A stretch of 64,000 bases of DNA, taken from contig NZ_JAEKJZ010000001.1 of assembly GCF_017309185.1 (NCBI RefSeq), forward strand, positions 186,001-250,000, read 5' to 3'. The first letter of the stretch is position 1, and each line of letters begins with the position of its first letter. Both the position numbers and the translations under genes were made by a program. The notes below the pieces were generated by a model. It was not told the DNA's origin. It saw only the letters and a program-made list of their open reading frames with translations, and searched no databases. Below are positions 43,505-52,341 of the stretch, one piece after another. This DNA is from Roseibium aggregatum. GTDB taxonomy: Bacteria; Pseudomonadota; Alphaproteobacteria; Rhizobiales; Stappiaceae.

Positions 43505-44266
43505 ATGGACACCACGCAAGCAGGGGTACTGATCGTCATTGGCCTTCTGGGGGGCTTGTGGAATGCTGTGGCCGGCGGTGCTACGCTTTTCACCTTCCCG
43601 GCTCTGATGGCTGCGGGATTACCGCCGGTCGTGGCGAATGCGACGAACTACCTTGCCCTGCTGCCGTCCAATGCGGCTGCATTGCCGGCCTATCGGGAAG
43701 AACTGCAAGATCTCGGGAAACAGCTGCTGCCCCTTTTGCTCGTTTCGGGCCTTGGCGCGATCACCGGCTCGGTTCTGCTGCTCGTCTCCGATCCGGCAGT
43801 TTTTGTCACCCTCATTCCCTTTCTGATCCTTTTTGCAACGGGTCTCTTTGCATTTGGAGACGCTTTGCGATCCTGGCTTCTCAGGAGCGCGGGAGACAAT
43901 GGCGGTCATTTGGCCGTTTACTCGGCTCTTTTTGTCTCCTCGATTTATGGCGGTTATTTCGGTGCCGGTCTCGGTATCATTCTGCTCGCAATCGCCCAGC
44001 TGATGGGGTTCTCCGATTTTCACGTCGCCAACAGCGTCAAGAACCTCCTGGCATCGAGCTTCACGCTCTTGAGCGTTGCGGTCTTCGGGGTTGGTGGGCT
44101 GATCGCGTGGCCTCAGGCCATTGCCATGATGGTGGGTAGCGTAATCGGAGGTTATGCCGGCGGCCGTTTGGCGAAGCGCGTAAACGCGCGATACCTGCGC
44201 GGCGCCGTGATCGTTTTTGGTCTCGTTCTGACGCTGGTTTACTTCCTGCGGGCCTTCGGCAACTAG
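43505..44266 (+). CDS. TauE/SafE (TSUP) family sulfite/anion exporter
   Basis: A 253-residue protein with about eight membrane helices and the two TSUP half-repeats: LGGLWNAVAGGATLFTFPALMAAGLPPVVANATNYLALLPSNAAAL (about 12-58) and SSIYGGYFGAGLGIILLAIAQLMGFSDFHVANSVKNLLA (about 142-180). The family exports sulfite, sulfoacetate and other organosulfur anions. Divergent LysR gene is the probable regulator. Substrate not determinable. Confidence 0.92.
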   Translation: MDTTQAGVLIVIGLLGGLWNAVAGGATLFTFPALMAAGLPPVVANATNYLALLPSNAAALPAYREELQDLGKQLLPLLLVSGLGAITGSVLLLVSDPAVFVTLIPFLILFATGLFAFGDALRSWLLRSAGDNGGHLAVYSALFVSSIYGGYFGAGLGIILLAIAQLMGFSDFHVANSVKNLLASSFTLLSVAVFGVGGLIAWPQAIAMMVGSVIGGYAGGRLAKRVNARYLRGAVIVFGLVLTLVYFLRAFGN

Positions 44267-44615
44267 TCTTTGCAGCAATCGCGACAGCGAGCATTGCTGC
44301 GGTTGCAGCGAAAGCCCGTGCCGTCCGCAGATCAGGCGTTTAGGAAGCGAATTGGCAGCGCGTTATTGCGGACAAAACACCGTGGCCGCACCCCGTCGCT
44401 GTTGAGACTCCATGGCATCGAGTTGCGCGAAACGCGGGTTTGAAAAGCGCACGCGGGACGCGGAAGACGTCAGTTTGGCGCCGGACCGTTCAAGCATCGG
44501 CTCGGTGAAGTTTGTCAACGGCCTGACGCCGCCCGGGTCGGGCGGCGTTTTTCTTGGGTTTCAGCCGATCCGGCGGATTGTTACGCCCCCTGAAACGGGC
44601 GTGCGCCGATCAGAG
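44267..44615. other. Intergenic region between TSUP and VPLPA-CTERM genes
   Basis: Gap between genes on opposite strands ending toward each other. Contains the terminator at 44526-44552; I see no gene in the rest. Confidence 0.4.
44526..44552 (+). terminator. Rho-independent terminator (plus strand)
   Basis: Stem ACGCCGCCC / GGGCGGCGT with a 5-nt loop and a following TTTTTCTT. It lies 260 bp past the TSUP stop and is the first strong terminator for plus-strand transcripts from that side. Confidence 0.75.
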
Positions 44616-45185
44616 TCAGGCGTCTTTCCGGTTTCTGAAAAGGGCCAGACCGCCAAGCGCGCCGAGCAGGAGCACGCCTCCGGCCGGCAGCGGCACGGCT
44701 GTCGCCTGAACGTCCCAATAGACATTTTCTTTCGGGCTGTACTGGCCGTCGATCGGATTGATCTGGAAGGTCACAAGGCCCGTCAGGACACCCAGATCGA
44801 GAGATCCGACGAGACCGGAGAAGAAGTTTGCGACACCGCCGATTATGATGTTGCCGTCGACCGGGGTTCCTTCCGCCGCCTGCCAGTTGAACACCACGTT
44901 GTACCCGCTGCCGAAATCCATCGACCAGCCGTCGATGTAGGTGGTGGAGCTCGAATGCAGAACGCCGCCGTACAGCTGTGTGTCGCCCGTGAGCGTCAGG
45001 ATCGGATTGCCGGTCGCTGTGCTGAAGTCGCCGAGGACATCGTTAGGGGCGGGGGCGGTCCCGATTATGCCCGGCCCGCCACCTTCGTAAATGACACCGG
45101 ACACTGAAACTGCGGCTGCCTCTTCCACGGAAAAGCTCGCAAAGGCGGCAGCGGCACCTGCGAGTACGACATTACGGAGTCTCAT
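44616..45185 (-). CDS. Exported VPLPA-CTERM sorting domain protein
   Basis: A 189-residue secreted protein: signal peptide 1-25 (VVLAGAAAAFASFSVEEAAA), a Gly/Asn/Thr-rich beta-type middle, and a C-terminal tripartite signal VPLPAGG - hydrophobic helix (VLLLGALGGLALF) - RNRKDA. This is the VPLPA-CTERM signal thought to be processed by an exosortase/archaeosortase-like enzyme in alphaproteobacteria. No exosortase is encoded in this window, so processing machinery lies elsewhere. Function of the mature part unknown, perhaps envelope or extracellular matrix. Confidence 0.88.
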   Translation of the reverse strand: MRLRNVVLAGAAAAFASFSVEEAAAVSVSGVIYEGGGPGIIGTAPAPNDVLGDFSTATGNPILTLTGDTQLYGGVLHSSSTTYIDGWSMDFGSGYNVVFNWQAAEGTPVDGNIIIGGVANFFSGLVGSLDLGVLTGLVTFQINPIDGQYSPKENVYWDVQATAVPLPAGGVLLLGALGGLALFRNRKDA

Positions 45186-45599
45186 GACACACTCCCCTCA
45201 CACTCTAAACACGCAAACGTAAGGACATTTTGGTTGAAAAAGATCTCGAAACATCAAAATCCGCCCATTACGTAACGAAATATTAACATGATGACGTTCG
45301 TCGAAAAACAGGAATCTTCCAAACATCTAGGTCATCCTTAACAAGCGCGAAGACGAGTGTTCGCCGCCAGGTGTGTTTTGGGGAGGTGAGAACCGTCCAA
45401 GGTCTGTCATTGTTTTCGACGGGCCCGGCCAGGCGCGTTTTTTCTTTGTTGACGCATGGGGAGTCCGGCGCGAACGGTTTCCTTGAAAATCCCGATTGTG
45501 CTTGCTGCGTTGCGGGTTTAGCTTGGAGCGCGCCGGCGCCTTCTCCGAGAGGTTTCCGCCGGTTGTCCCACGCTCCTGTTTCCGTAAAAGAGGCCCTTC
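45186..45599. other. Divergent intergenic region, no gene seen
   Basis: AT-rich between 45220 and 45340, with the VPLPA-CTERM promoter expected there and the aminotransferase promoter nearer 45600. A short TTACGTAA palindrome lies near 45269-45276. Nothing else identifiable. Confidence 0.4.
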
Positions 45600-46952
45600 A
45601 TGGCGCAACTGCCGAATTCTCTCGAAGCCCGCGATATTGCCTTTCAGCTTCATTCCTATGCCGATGCCCGCCGTCAGGAGGAGGCCGGCTCGCTCGTGAT
45701 CGAAAAGGGCGAGGGGATCTATGTCGAGGACATCAGCGGCAAGCGCTACATCGAGGGCATGGCCGGTCTGTGGAGCGTTGCCGTCGGCTTCGGCGAAAAG
45801 CGTCTGGTGGATGCCGCCACGCGGCAGATGGAAAAACTGCCCTATTACCATACCTTCACTTACAAGACCCACGGCCCTTCCGTTGAGCTTGCCGAAAAAC
45901 TGATCGAGATGGCGCCGGTGCCCATGTCGAAGGCCTATTTCACCAATTCGGGGTCCGAGGCCAATGACACCGCGGTCAAGCTGATCTGGTACCGGTCCAA
46001 CGCGCTTGGCCAGCCGGAGCGCAAGAAGATCATCTCGCGCGTGCGTGGCTATCATGGTGTGACGATCGCCTCGGCCAGCCTCACCGGCCTGCCGAACAAC
46101 CACCGCTCCTTCGACCTGCCCCTGCCGCAGGTCCTGCACACCACCTCGCCCCATTACCGCACCATGAAGAAGGACGGTGAGAGCGAGACGGACTTCGCCA
46201 GGCGCTGCGCCCAGGATCTGGAAGACCTGATCCTGGCCGAAGGGCCCGAGACCATCGCGGCGTTCTTCGCCGAGCCGGTCATGGGCGCGGGCGGGGTCGT
46301 CGTGCCGCCGGAAGGCTACTGGGAGGCTGTGCAGCCGGTCTTGAAGAAATACGGCATCCTGTTTGTCGCCGACGAGGTCATCTGCGGCTTCGGACGGACC
46401 GGCAACATGTTCGGCACCGAGACCTATAACCTGCAGCCGGACATCATGACGCTCTCCAAGGCGCTGTCCTCTTCCTACCAGCCGATTTCCGCACTCCTGA
46501 TCAACGATACGGTCTACCAGCCGATCGCCGATGAATCCCACAAGATTGGCGTGCTTGGCCACGGCTACACCGGCAGCGGCCATCCCGTCGCGGCCGCCGT
46601 CGCGCTGGAAAACCTGAAGATCATCGAGGAGCGCGACCTGGTCGGCCACGTGAAGGAAATCGCACCGACCTTCCAGAAGCGTCTCGCCGGCCTTGCGGCA
46701 AATCCGCTTGTCGTCGAAACCCGGGGCATCGGTCTGATAGGGGCGGCGGAACTTGCGTGGGAAGGCTTTGGCGATACGCCCGGAGCAATCGGCGGCAAGG
46801 CCAATGCGGTCTTCCTCGAGAAAGGCCTCATCTCCCGCAACATGGGCGATGCCATGGCTTTCTGCCCGCCGCTGATCATCGCCGAGGCCCAGGTGAACGA
46901 CATGTTCGACATCGCCGAGGAAAGCCTGAAAGCGGTCGCGGACAGTCTGTGA
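45600..46952 (+). CDS. Class III pyridoxal-phosphate aminotransferase (omega-transaminase like)
   Basis: A 450-residue fold-type I aminotransferase. Features: GEGIYVEDISGKRYIEGMAGLWSV (about 38-61), FTNSGSEANDTAVKL (phosphate-binding), GYHGVTIASASLTG, the Asp of LFVADEVICGFGRTG, and the PLP-binding Lys287 in TLSKALSSSYQP. Similar to amine-pyruvate transaminases such as Chromobacterium omega-transaminase and SpuC. Its stop overlaps the anmK start by one base (TGATG), so they are co-translated. Amino donor cannot be assigned. Confidence 0.93.
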   Translation: MAQLPNSLEARDIAFQLHSYADARRQEEAGSLVIEKGEGIYVEDISGKRYIEGMAGLWSVAVGFGEKRLVDAATRQMEKLPYYHTFTYKTHGPSVELAEKLIEMAPVPMSKAYFTNSGSEANDTAVKLIWYRSNALGQPERKKIISRVRGYHGVTIASASLTGLPNNHRSFDLPLPQVLHTTSPHYRTMKKDGESETDFARRCAQDLEDLILAEGPETIAAFFAEPVMGAGGVVVPPEGYWEAVQPVLKKYGILFVADEVICGFGRTGNMFGTETYNLQPDIMTLSKALSSSYQPISALLINDTVYQPIADESHKIGVLGHGYTGSGHPVAAAVALENLKIIEERDLVGHVKEIAPTFQKRLAGLAANPLVVETRGIGLIGAAELAWEGFGDTPGAIGGKANAVFLEKGLISRNMGDAMAFCPPLIIAEAQVNDMFDIAEESLKAVADSL

Positions 46953-48055
46953 TGACAGCCCGGTCGATTGTCGGCACGATCAGCGGAACCTCCGCCGACG
47001 GCATCGACCTGGCGGGCCTTCTGACCGACGGCCGGACCGTGTCCCGGTTCGGCCCGTCGGAAACGGCGGCCTACAGACCCGAGACGAAGCGCCGGGTCCT
47101 GGCGGCCGCCGCGAACAAGGGCACGGGCCGGGAGGACTGGCCGGCCATCGCCGAAGCGGTGACGCAAGACCATGCAGACGCCATCGCAGCGTTTCTTGAA
47201 AAGCACGGCCTGAAGCCCGAAGCGGTCGTCTTTCACGGACAGACCGTCTGGCACGATCCGAAGGCCGGCGAGACGGTTCAGCTCGGCGATCCCCAGGGTC
47301 TGGCCGACGCGTTGGTTCTGCCGGTGGTTGGCGATGTCCGCCTGGCGGATATGGCTGCCGGCGGCGAGGGCGCACCGCTCGTTCCGGTCTATCACCGGGC
47401 CCTGGCGAAAACGCTCGTCGGGGAGGACCGCGAGCCCTTGTGTTTCCTGAACATCGGCGGCGTTTCCAACCTGACCTATATCGACGGCGACAATCTGATG
47501 GCCTTCGACATTGGACCCGGCAATGCCTTCCTGGACGATTGGGTCCGCCGCCACGGCGCGGGCGATTTCGATGCGGGAGGCGCGATTGCCGCACGGGGCA
47601 AGGTGGACGAGGTCTGGCTCGGGGAAGCCTTGAGACATCCGTTCCTGACGCAACCCGGCCCGAAGTCCCTCGACCGTTACAGCTTCTCGGCAGGTTTCGC
47701 CGAAGGTCTCGGTCTGGAAGACGGCGCGGCGACCCTTCTGGCCTTCACGGCACGCGCGATTGCCACGTCGGAAGCACTTCTGCCGAAGGTGCCGAAGCTT
47801 TGGCTGGTCTGCGGCGGCGGACGTCTCAATCCGGTCCTGATGGAAGCCCTCGACGCTTGCCTCTCCGGACAAGTGGTCTCCGCGGACGCGTATCGGATCG
47901 ACGGCGATGCCCTGGAAGCCCAGGCCATGGCGTTTCTGGGCGCGCGGCTCATGGAAGGACTGCCGACGACCTTTCCCGAAACGACCGGGGCAAGCCGCCC
48001 GGTTGTCGGGGGGAAGCTTTATTTGCCGAATGATTGTGCGCCCATGCCAACGTGA
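46952..48055 (+). CDS. anmK: anhydro-N-acetylmuramic acid kinase
   Basis: AnmK opens the 1,6-anhydro ring of anhMurNAc while phosphorylating it, for cell-wall recycling. The 367-residue product begins TARSIVGTISGTSADGIDLAG, the ATPase phosphate-1 motif, with NIGGVSNLTYI and AFDIGPGNAFLDDW (phosphate-2 and active-site region) near 168-192, and CGGGRLNPVLM near 287-298. Starts inside the aminotransferase stop codon. The longer open frame (from 46757) overlaps the aminotransferase and is not used. Confidence 0.95.
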   Translation: MTARSIVGTISGTSADGIDLAGLLTDGRTVSRFGPSETAAYRPETKRRVLAAAANKGTGREDWPAIAEAVTQDHADAIAAFLEKHGLKPEAVVFHGQTVWHDPKAGETVQLGDPQGLADALVLPVVGDVRLADMAAGGEGAPLVPVYHRALAKTLVGEDREPLCFLNIGGVSNLTYIDGDNLMAFDIGPGNAFLDDWVRRHGAGDFDAGGAIAARGKVDEVWLGEALRHPFLTQPGPKSLDRYSFSAGFAEGLGLEDGAATLLAFTARAIATSEALLPKVPKLWLVCGGGRLNPVLMEALDACLSGQVVSADAYRIDGDALEAQAMAFLGARLMEGLPTTFPETTGASRPVVGGKLYLPNDCAPMPT

Positions 48056-48130
48056 ATGGTCAGCGGAAACAGGATGCTGTCCGTGATCGGTCCGTCGGTG
48101 AGGTCCGTGGCTGCTCTCGCCGGAGGGAAG

Positions 48131-48787
48131 ATGCAAGCAAATACCGCTGCCGTTCGCTCGGCCGAAGAGCTGGTGCGCCACCTGGAAGCGAAGGTTTGCG
48201 GCACAGAGGTGCTTGTTGTCGGCGTGTGCGGTGTCGCGGGAGCCGGAAAAACGACCCTGTGCCATCAATTGGTCGAAGCGTGTTCCTTCGATGCGGTCCG
48301 CCTGGACTGCGACCGGTTTTCGTCTCTGAGTCACGCCGAACGCCAAGCCCGGATCAGGGAAGCCAAGGCGGAGGGAAACCGGGATCGGATTGAGCTGACG
48401 GAAAATCCCAGGAACTGGTACTCATTCACGGATATTATCGCGGCAATCCGCGATCTGCGGTCCTGCCGCGTTCACACAAGTCACCGGGCCTGGAACAAAA
48501 AGACAGGCGAACTTGACGACACGTACCAAGTAACCTTGGCCGAAGCCGGTCCGTCGATGCTATTCTGCGACTGTATCTACCTGTTGCATCCGGCCATAAG
48601 AACGGAGCTGGATGTCGCCGTTCTGGTCGATACGCCGGGCAGCCTGGTGGCCGAACGCGGGCTCCTAAGATCGAAAGGCAATTCAGCTCTCGCAGCTTAT
48701 GGAGAGACGCTACGGCGCAAATACTCTGTTCCCTATTTCAAGACCTTCGGAGGCCATGCCGATCTCATCTACAGAGCCGGCTCCTAG
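48131..48787 (+). CDS. P-loop kinase, uridine kinase-like
   Basis: A 218-residue protein with a Walker A at about 34-43 (GVAGAGKTTL) preceded by strand VLVVGVC, a DCDRF segment after the next strand, like the DxDxF of uridine/pantothenate-type kinases, ENPRNWYSF, and MLFCDCIYLLHPAI before RTELDVAVLVDTP. The ATG at 48131 has GGAGGGAAG directly upstream. It follows anmK at 75 bp. Base composition appears slightly lower in GC than the anmK gene. I cannot name the substrate. Confidence 0.7.
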   Translation: MQANTAAVRSAEELVRHLEAKVCGTEVLVVGVCGVAGAGKTTLCHQLVEACSFDAVRLDCDRFSSLSHAERQARIREAKAEGNRDRIELTENPRNWYSFTDIIAAIRDLRSCRVHTSHRAWNKKTGELDDTYQVTLAEAGPSMLFCDCIYLLHPAIRTELDVAVLVDTPGSLVAERGLLRSKGNSALAAYGETLRRKYSVPYFKTFGGHADLIYRAGS

Positions 48788-48922
48788 AAGGATTTCCTGC
48801 ACCTGCAACGAAGTCGACGAGCCAATGTCCCGCACGATTTCCGATGCCAGACAAACGTTCCCTTCCGGCAATGCGAACCGGCCTCTCTTGCCTAAAGGTC
48901 TTCCACCGGCTAACCAGATTTC

Positions 48923-49540
48923 ATGAACGGTTCTGAAATCTACCATCGGCTGATCGGGCTGATCGAGGACAGGGTGTTGAAGCCCGGCGACCGGTTGCGC
49001 GAGGCGGACCTTGCGGAGGAGTTCGGTGTCTCCCGCACGCCGATCCGCGAGGGGTTGAAGCGTCTGGAGGCACAGGGCCTTGCCGTGCACGAACCCAACC
49101 GGGGCATGGTGGTGCCGACCCTCGACCACGGCCAGATCAACGAAGTCTATTTCATGCGTGAGGTGCTGGAGGGTACAGCGGCCGGGCTCGCCGCCAAACA
49201 CGCCTCGGAGCCCGAGATCGAAATCCTTCAGGATCTGGTGGAGGCGGACCGCCAGCGCATCGCCGACAAGGACAGCCTGGTGCGCTCCAACCGCGAGTTC
49301 CACCGCCGCCTCTGCCTCGCCTCCCACAACCGGTATCTGGTCGACCAGATTGAGCACCTGCGCCTGTCGCTGATCCTGATGGCCGGTACCACGCTCGATA
49401 CGCCGGAACGGCGCGAGACGGCGGTGGAGGAGCATGCCGCGATCGTGAACGCGATTGCGGCGGGCGATGGCGAGGCCGCCGAAGCGGCGGCCAGGCGGCA
49501 CATCGCTCACGCCCACAAGACACGGTTGCAGCAGATCTGA
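48923..49540 (+). CDS. GntR family (FCD) transcriptional regulator
   Basis: A 205-residue regulator: N-terminal winged HTH (about 5-68: LIGLIEDRVLKPGDRLREADLAEEFGVSRTPIREGLKRLEAQGLAV) and C-terminal FCD helical domain with VYFMREVLEGTAAGLAAKHA, a NREFHRRLCLASHNRYL segment and a late EEHAAIVNAI histidine, the metal/effector-binding pattern. Members respond to organic acids and amino acids. The target gene is not clear; sdaA nearby is one candidate. Confidence 0.92.
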   Translation: MNGSEIYHRLIGLIEDRVLKPGDRLREADLAEEFGVSRTPIREGLKRLEAQGLAVHEPNRGMVVPTLDHGQINEVYFMREVLEGTAAGLAAKHASEPEIEILQDLVEADRQRIADKDSLVRSNREFHRRLCLASHNRYLVDQIEHLRLSLILMAGTTLDTPERRETAVEEHAAIVNAIAAGDGEAAEAAARRHIAHAHKTRLQQI

Positions 49541-49587
49541 TAAGCTGAAGCGAAGGTCCTGAATTTTCCACAGGACGGTACCCGCCG

Positions 49588-49605
49588 CCCTTGTGAACGC
49601 AAGGG
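49588..49605 (+). terminator. Possible terminator after GntR gene
   Basis: CCCTTG (49588-49593) and CAAGGG (49600-49605) form a 6-bp stem with a 6-nt loop, 47 bp past the GntR stop; a short T-containing stretch (TTGTTTG) follows at 49610. Weak. Confidence 0.35.
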
Positions 49606-49648
49606 GCCCTTGTTTGTTGGCGCAGATCTTCCCGAGGAGCCCGAGGCC

Positions 49649-50776
49649 ATGGTTTCCCCGTATTTCCAGTCCGGTTTTTTTTCGTTTGTCTTCTGGTTGC
49701 TGTTTGTCTCCGTGACTATTGGTTCCGAAATTGTTCTAGCGGATGAAAATCTTTCCGACGCAATCGACGCGTGGCTTGCGGACGATGATGAACGTGCCAT
49801 TCCAGCGCTCGCCGAGTTGGCCAAATCGGGAAACGTGGACGCGCAAATTCTACTCGGGCAGATCAACAGGCGGCCGGGCGCGCCGTCGAATTACCTTGGC
49901 GGTTTCAGCCGCAAGGAACAAAACGCCCTGATGAAAGCGCCGGGAGGACTTTCCGGTGTTCCCTGGCTCAGCGTCATTGAAACCGACAATCAAACGGCAG
50001 TAGCGCTCAGAAACGCGAGCGATCCGAAATTCCGGTTGAAAGGCATAGAGGCTCTGCTGGATCTTGAAGAAGGCGCCCCGACGATTTTACCGATCATCAA
50101 GCAACTGAACGATGGAAACTATGCCAAAACGATCAGGCTATCCGGACACGAGAATTTCCCGGCAGACGTTCGCTTCGTCGCATGGCTGGCCGCTTTGCTT
50201 GTCGACGAGAGCGAATACTCTGCCCAGAGAACGGCGTTATTGACCGAATGGGACGGCAAACTCGCGGAGTACGACGTTGGTGCTCTCATCGTCCTGCCGG
50301 GAAGCCAGTCACTCATGACGCCGGAAGAAGCCTCCGCGCTGGCTTCTCAGTTCGCCGTCGCAAAAGTCCTTCGGGCTCTCGCTTACGAAAGAGGAGACCT
50401 GGAACCGGTTTCATCGCTTCCGGGTGCGGATCAGGCAGATCGCGTGTTGCTGGAAGACGAAGCATTGAAACCTCTGGCCGGGCTTTGCGCCGACGAGTGT
50501 CCGCAGAGCGGCATAACCTGTGTTCGAACGTTGTACTACGGCGTTGGAGGTTTCATGGGCCTTCTTGCTCTCCAGACACCGCTGGAGCGCCTCATTCCGA
50601 GCGAGGTCTACCTTGGTAGCGAGCGCTACAAGTCGGACATCAAGCGGAAGGCCTTCATGACTGTTAACGAAAGCTGGGGCGCGAGGGCACTAAAGTTTTA
50701 CGGGGCGAAAATCGATCGGCAAGCAGATCAATGCATCGTGAACAGCGTACTGGCCTCCTCCGGACAGTCCCGTTAG
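49649..50776 (+). CDS. Exported hypothetical protein with Sel1-like segment
   Basis: A 375-residue protein with a signal/anchor segment (about 6-32: FFSFVFWLLFVSVTIGSEIVLA). Residues about 36-68 (DAIDAWLADDDERAIPALAELAKSGNVDAQILLGQI) look like a Sel1/TPR helical repeat. The rest, containing several Cys (CADECPQSGITCVRT), is not recognised. The ATG at 49649 is preceded by GAGGAG and CGAGG. Composition is less GC-rich than the neighbouring sdaA gene, so it may be acquired. Convergent with sdaA (15-bp gap). Confidence 0.7.
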   Translation: MVSPYFQSGFFSFVFWLLFVSVTIGSEIVLADENLSDAIDAWLADDDERAIPALAELAKSGNVDAQILLGQINRRPGAPSNYLGGFSRKEQNALMKAPGGLSGVPWLSVIETDNQTAVALRNASDPKFRLKGIEALLDLEEGAPTILPIIKQLNDGNYAKTIRLSGHENFPADVRFVAWLAALLVDESEYSAQRTALLTEWDGKLAEYDVGALIVLPGSQSLMTPEEASALASQFAVAKVLRALAYERGDLEPVSSLPGADQADRVLLEDEALKPLAGLCADECPQSGITCVRTLYYGVGGFMGLLALQTPLERLIPSEVYLGSERYKSDIKRKAFMTVNESWGARALKFYGAKIDRQADQCIVNSVLASSGQSR

Positions 50777-50791
50777 GAGTGGTGCAGCGCC

Positions 50792-52186
50792 TCAACACTC
50801 CACGATATTCACCGCGAGCCCGCCCTTCGACGTTTCCTTGTACTGTTCCATCATGTCCATGCCGGTCTGGCGCATGGTTTCGATGCAGCCGTCCAGTGGA
50901 ACGAAATGGGAGCCGTCGCCCCTCAGCGCGAGCGAGGCCGCTGTCACCGCCTTGACGGCGCCGAGGGCGTTGCGCTCGATGCAGGGAACCTGAACCAGGC
51001 CGGCGATCGGGTCGCAGGTCATGCCGAGATGATGTTCCAGGGCGATTTCGGCGGCGTTTTCGATCTGCTCGTTGCTGCCGCCGAGCGCGGCGCACAGACC
51101 CGCCGCGGCCATCGCCGACGCGGAGCCGACTTCTCCCTGGCAGCCGACTTCGGCGCCGGAGATCGAGGCGTTCGCCTTGATGATGCCGCCGATGGCGGCC
51201 GCCGTCAGCAGAAAGGTGCGGATGCCGGCCTTGTCGGCGCCCGGACAATGATCGAGGTAGTAGCGGGTCACGGCGGGAATGACCCCGGCGGCGCCGTTGG
51301 TGGGCGCCGTGACCACACGTCCGCCGGCGGCGTTTTCCTCGTTGACCGCCATGGCGTAGACGCCGAGCCAGTCGACCACGCTGTGTTCGAAGGGCGGGTT
51401 GCTGCGGCCTTCGCGGATCAGCTGCTGATAGATGTCGGCGGCGCGTCGTTTTACATTCAGCCCGCCTGGCAGGATGCCGGACTGGCTGATGCCCCGGTTG
51501 ATGCAGGAATCCATCGCCGACCAGACCCGGTCGATGCCCGCCTCGACCTCTTCCGCTGTCTTGTCGCTGCACTCGTTCTGAAATTTCATCTCGGCAATGG
51601 AAAGCTCGGCTTCCTTGCCCATCTGAAGCATCTGTTTCGCACTGGCGAAGGGGAACGGCACGTCCTGGGTCTTGAGTTCGTTCACCGGTTCGTTCGTGGT
51701 CTTGCGCAGCTCCGCCTCGCTGACGACAAACCCGCCGCCGATGGAATAATAGACGAAGCTGTCGATGACGGCGCCGGACGCATCCAGAAGATGGAAGGTC
51801 ATGCCGTTGGCATGGAGCGGCAACGCCGGTCCGTAGTCGAAGATCACGTCCCGGCCGGGATCGAAGGTGAGTTCCGGCAGTCCGGCGATCGCCAGCCTTT
51901 TGTCGCGCTCGAGCGCGTCCAGCATCGGCTCGACCGCGTCCGGGTCCAGCGTGTCGGGCTTTTCGCCTAGCAGGCCGAGGCAGACAGCCTTGTCGGTTGC
52001 GTGACCCTTGCCGGTGAAGGCCAGCGAACCATGCAGGGTGACGGTGAGGCGCGCGGCTTTCGCCTCGGCGCCGGAAAGGCCGCGCAGCCTGTCCAGATAG
52101 CGGTGCACGGCGACCATCGGCCCGACGGTGTGAGAGCTGGAAGGGCCAATGCCGATTTTGAAAATGTCGAATACGCTGATGAACAT
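50792..52186 (-). CDS. sdaA: L-serine ammonia-lyase (L-serine dehydratase), single-chain
   Basis: Converts L-serine to pyruvate and ammonia using a 4Fe-4S cluster. The 464-residue product begins [24 protein letters not shown], the N-terminal beta-domain hallmark, with [10 protein letters not shown] near 58. The alpha-domain holds Cys ligands around NECSDKT and CPGADK (about 206, 318) and [19 protein letters not shown] near 392. Length is that of the fused type. Minus strand, single gene; a GntR regulator lies 1.2 kb away. Confidence 0.95.
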   Translation of the reverse strand: MFISVFDIFKIGIGPSSSHTVGPMVAVHRYLDRLRGLSGAEAKAARLTVTLHGSLAFTGKGHATDKAVCLGLLGEKPDTLDPDAVEPMLDALERDKRLAIAGLPELTFDPGRDVIFDYGPALPLHANGMTFHLLDASGAVIDSFVYYSIGGGFVVSEAELRKTTNEPVNELKTQDVPFPFASAKQMLQMGKEAELSIAEMKFQNECSDKTAEEVEAGIDRVWSAMDSCINRGISQSGILPGGLNVKRRAADIYQQLIREGRSNPPFEHSVVDWLGVYAMAVNEENAAGGRVVTAPTNGAAGVIPAVTRYYLDHCPGADKAGIRTFLLTAAAIGGIIKANASISGAEVGCQGEVGSASAMAAAGLCAALGGSNEQIENAAEIALEHHLGMTCDPIAGLVQVPCIERNALGAVKAVTAASLALRGDGSHFVPLDGCIETMRQTGMDMMEQYKETSKGGLAVNIVEC

Positions 52187-52341
52187 CTGATCCGGATCGT
52201 GTCTCTCAGGTGGCGCCCCGTGCCACTCGGAAAAATCACCCTATCAGATAGCGTTGCGCACTTCGCCCTTCAAACGCGCATTTCTGTGCTGTTTGCGACA
52301 CGCGTCCACCGCCGCGGGGGCAGGGTGAAAGACTCCTGCGA

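Noticed and set aside
46565-48346. Minus-strand open frame of 593 codons opposite the aminotransferase and anmK
   Set aside because: Shadow frame; anmK and aminotransferase motifs are on the plus strand.
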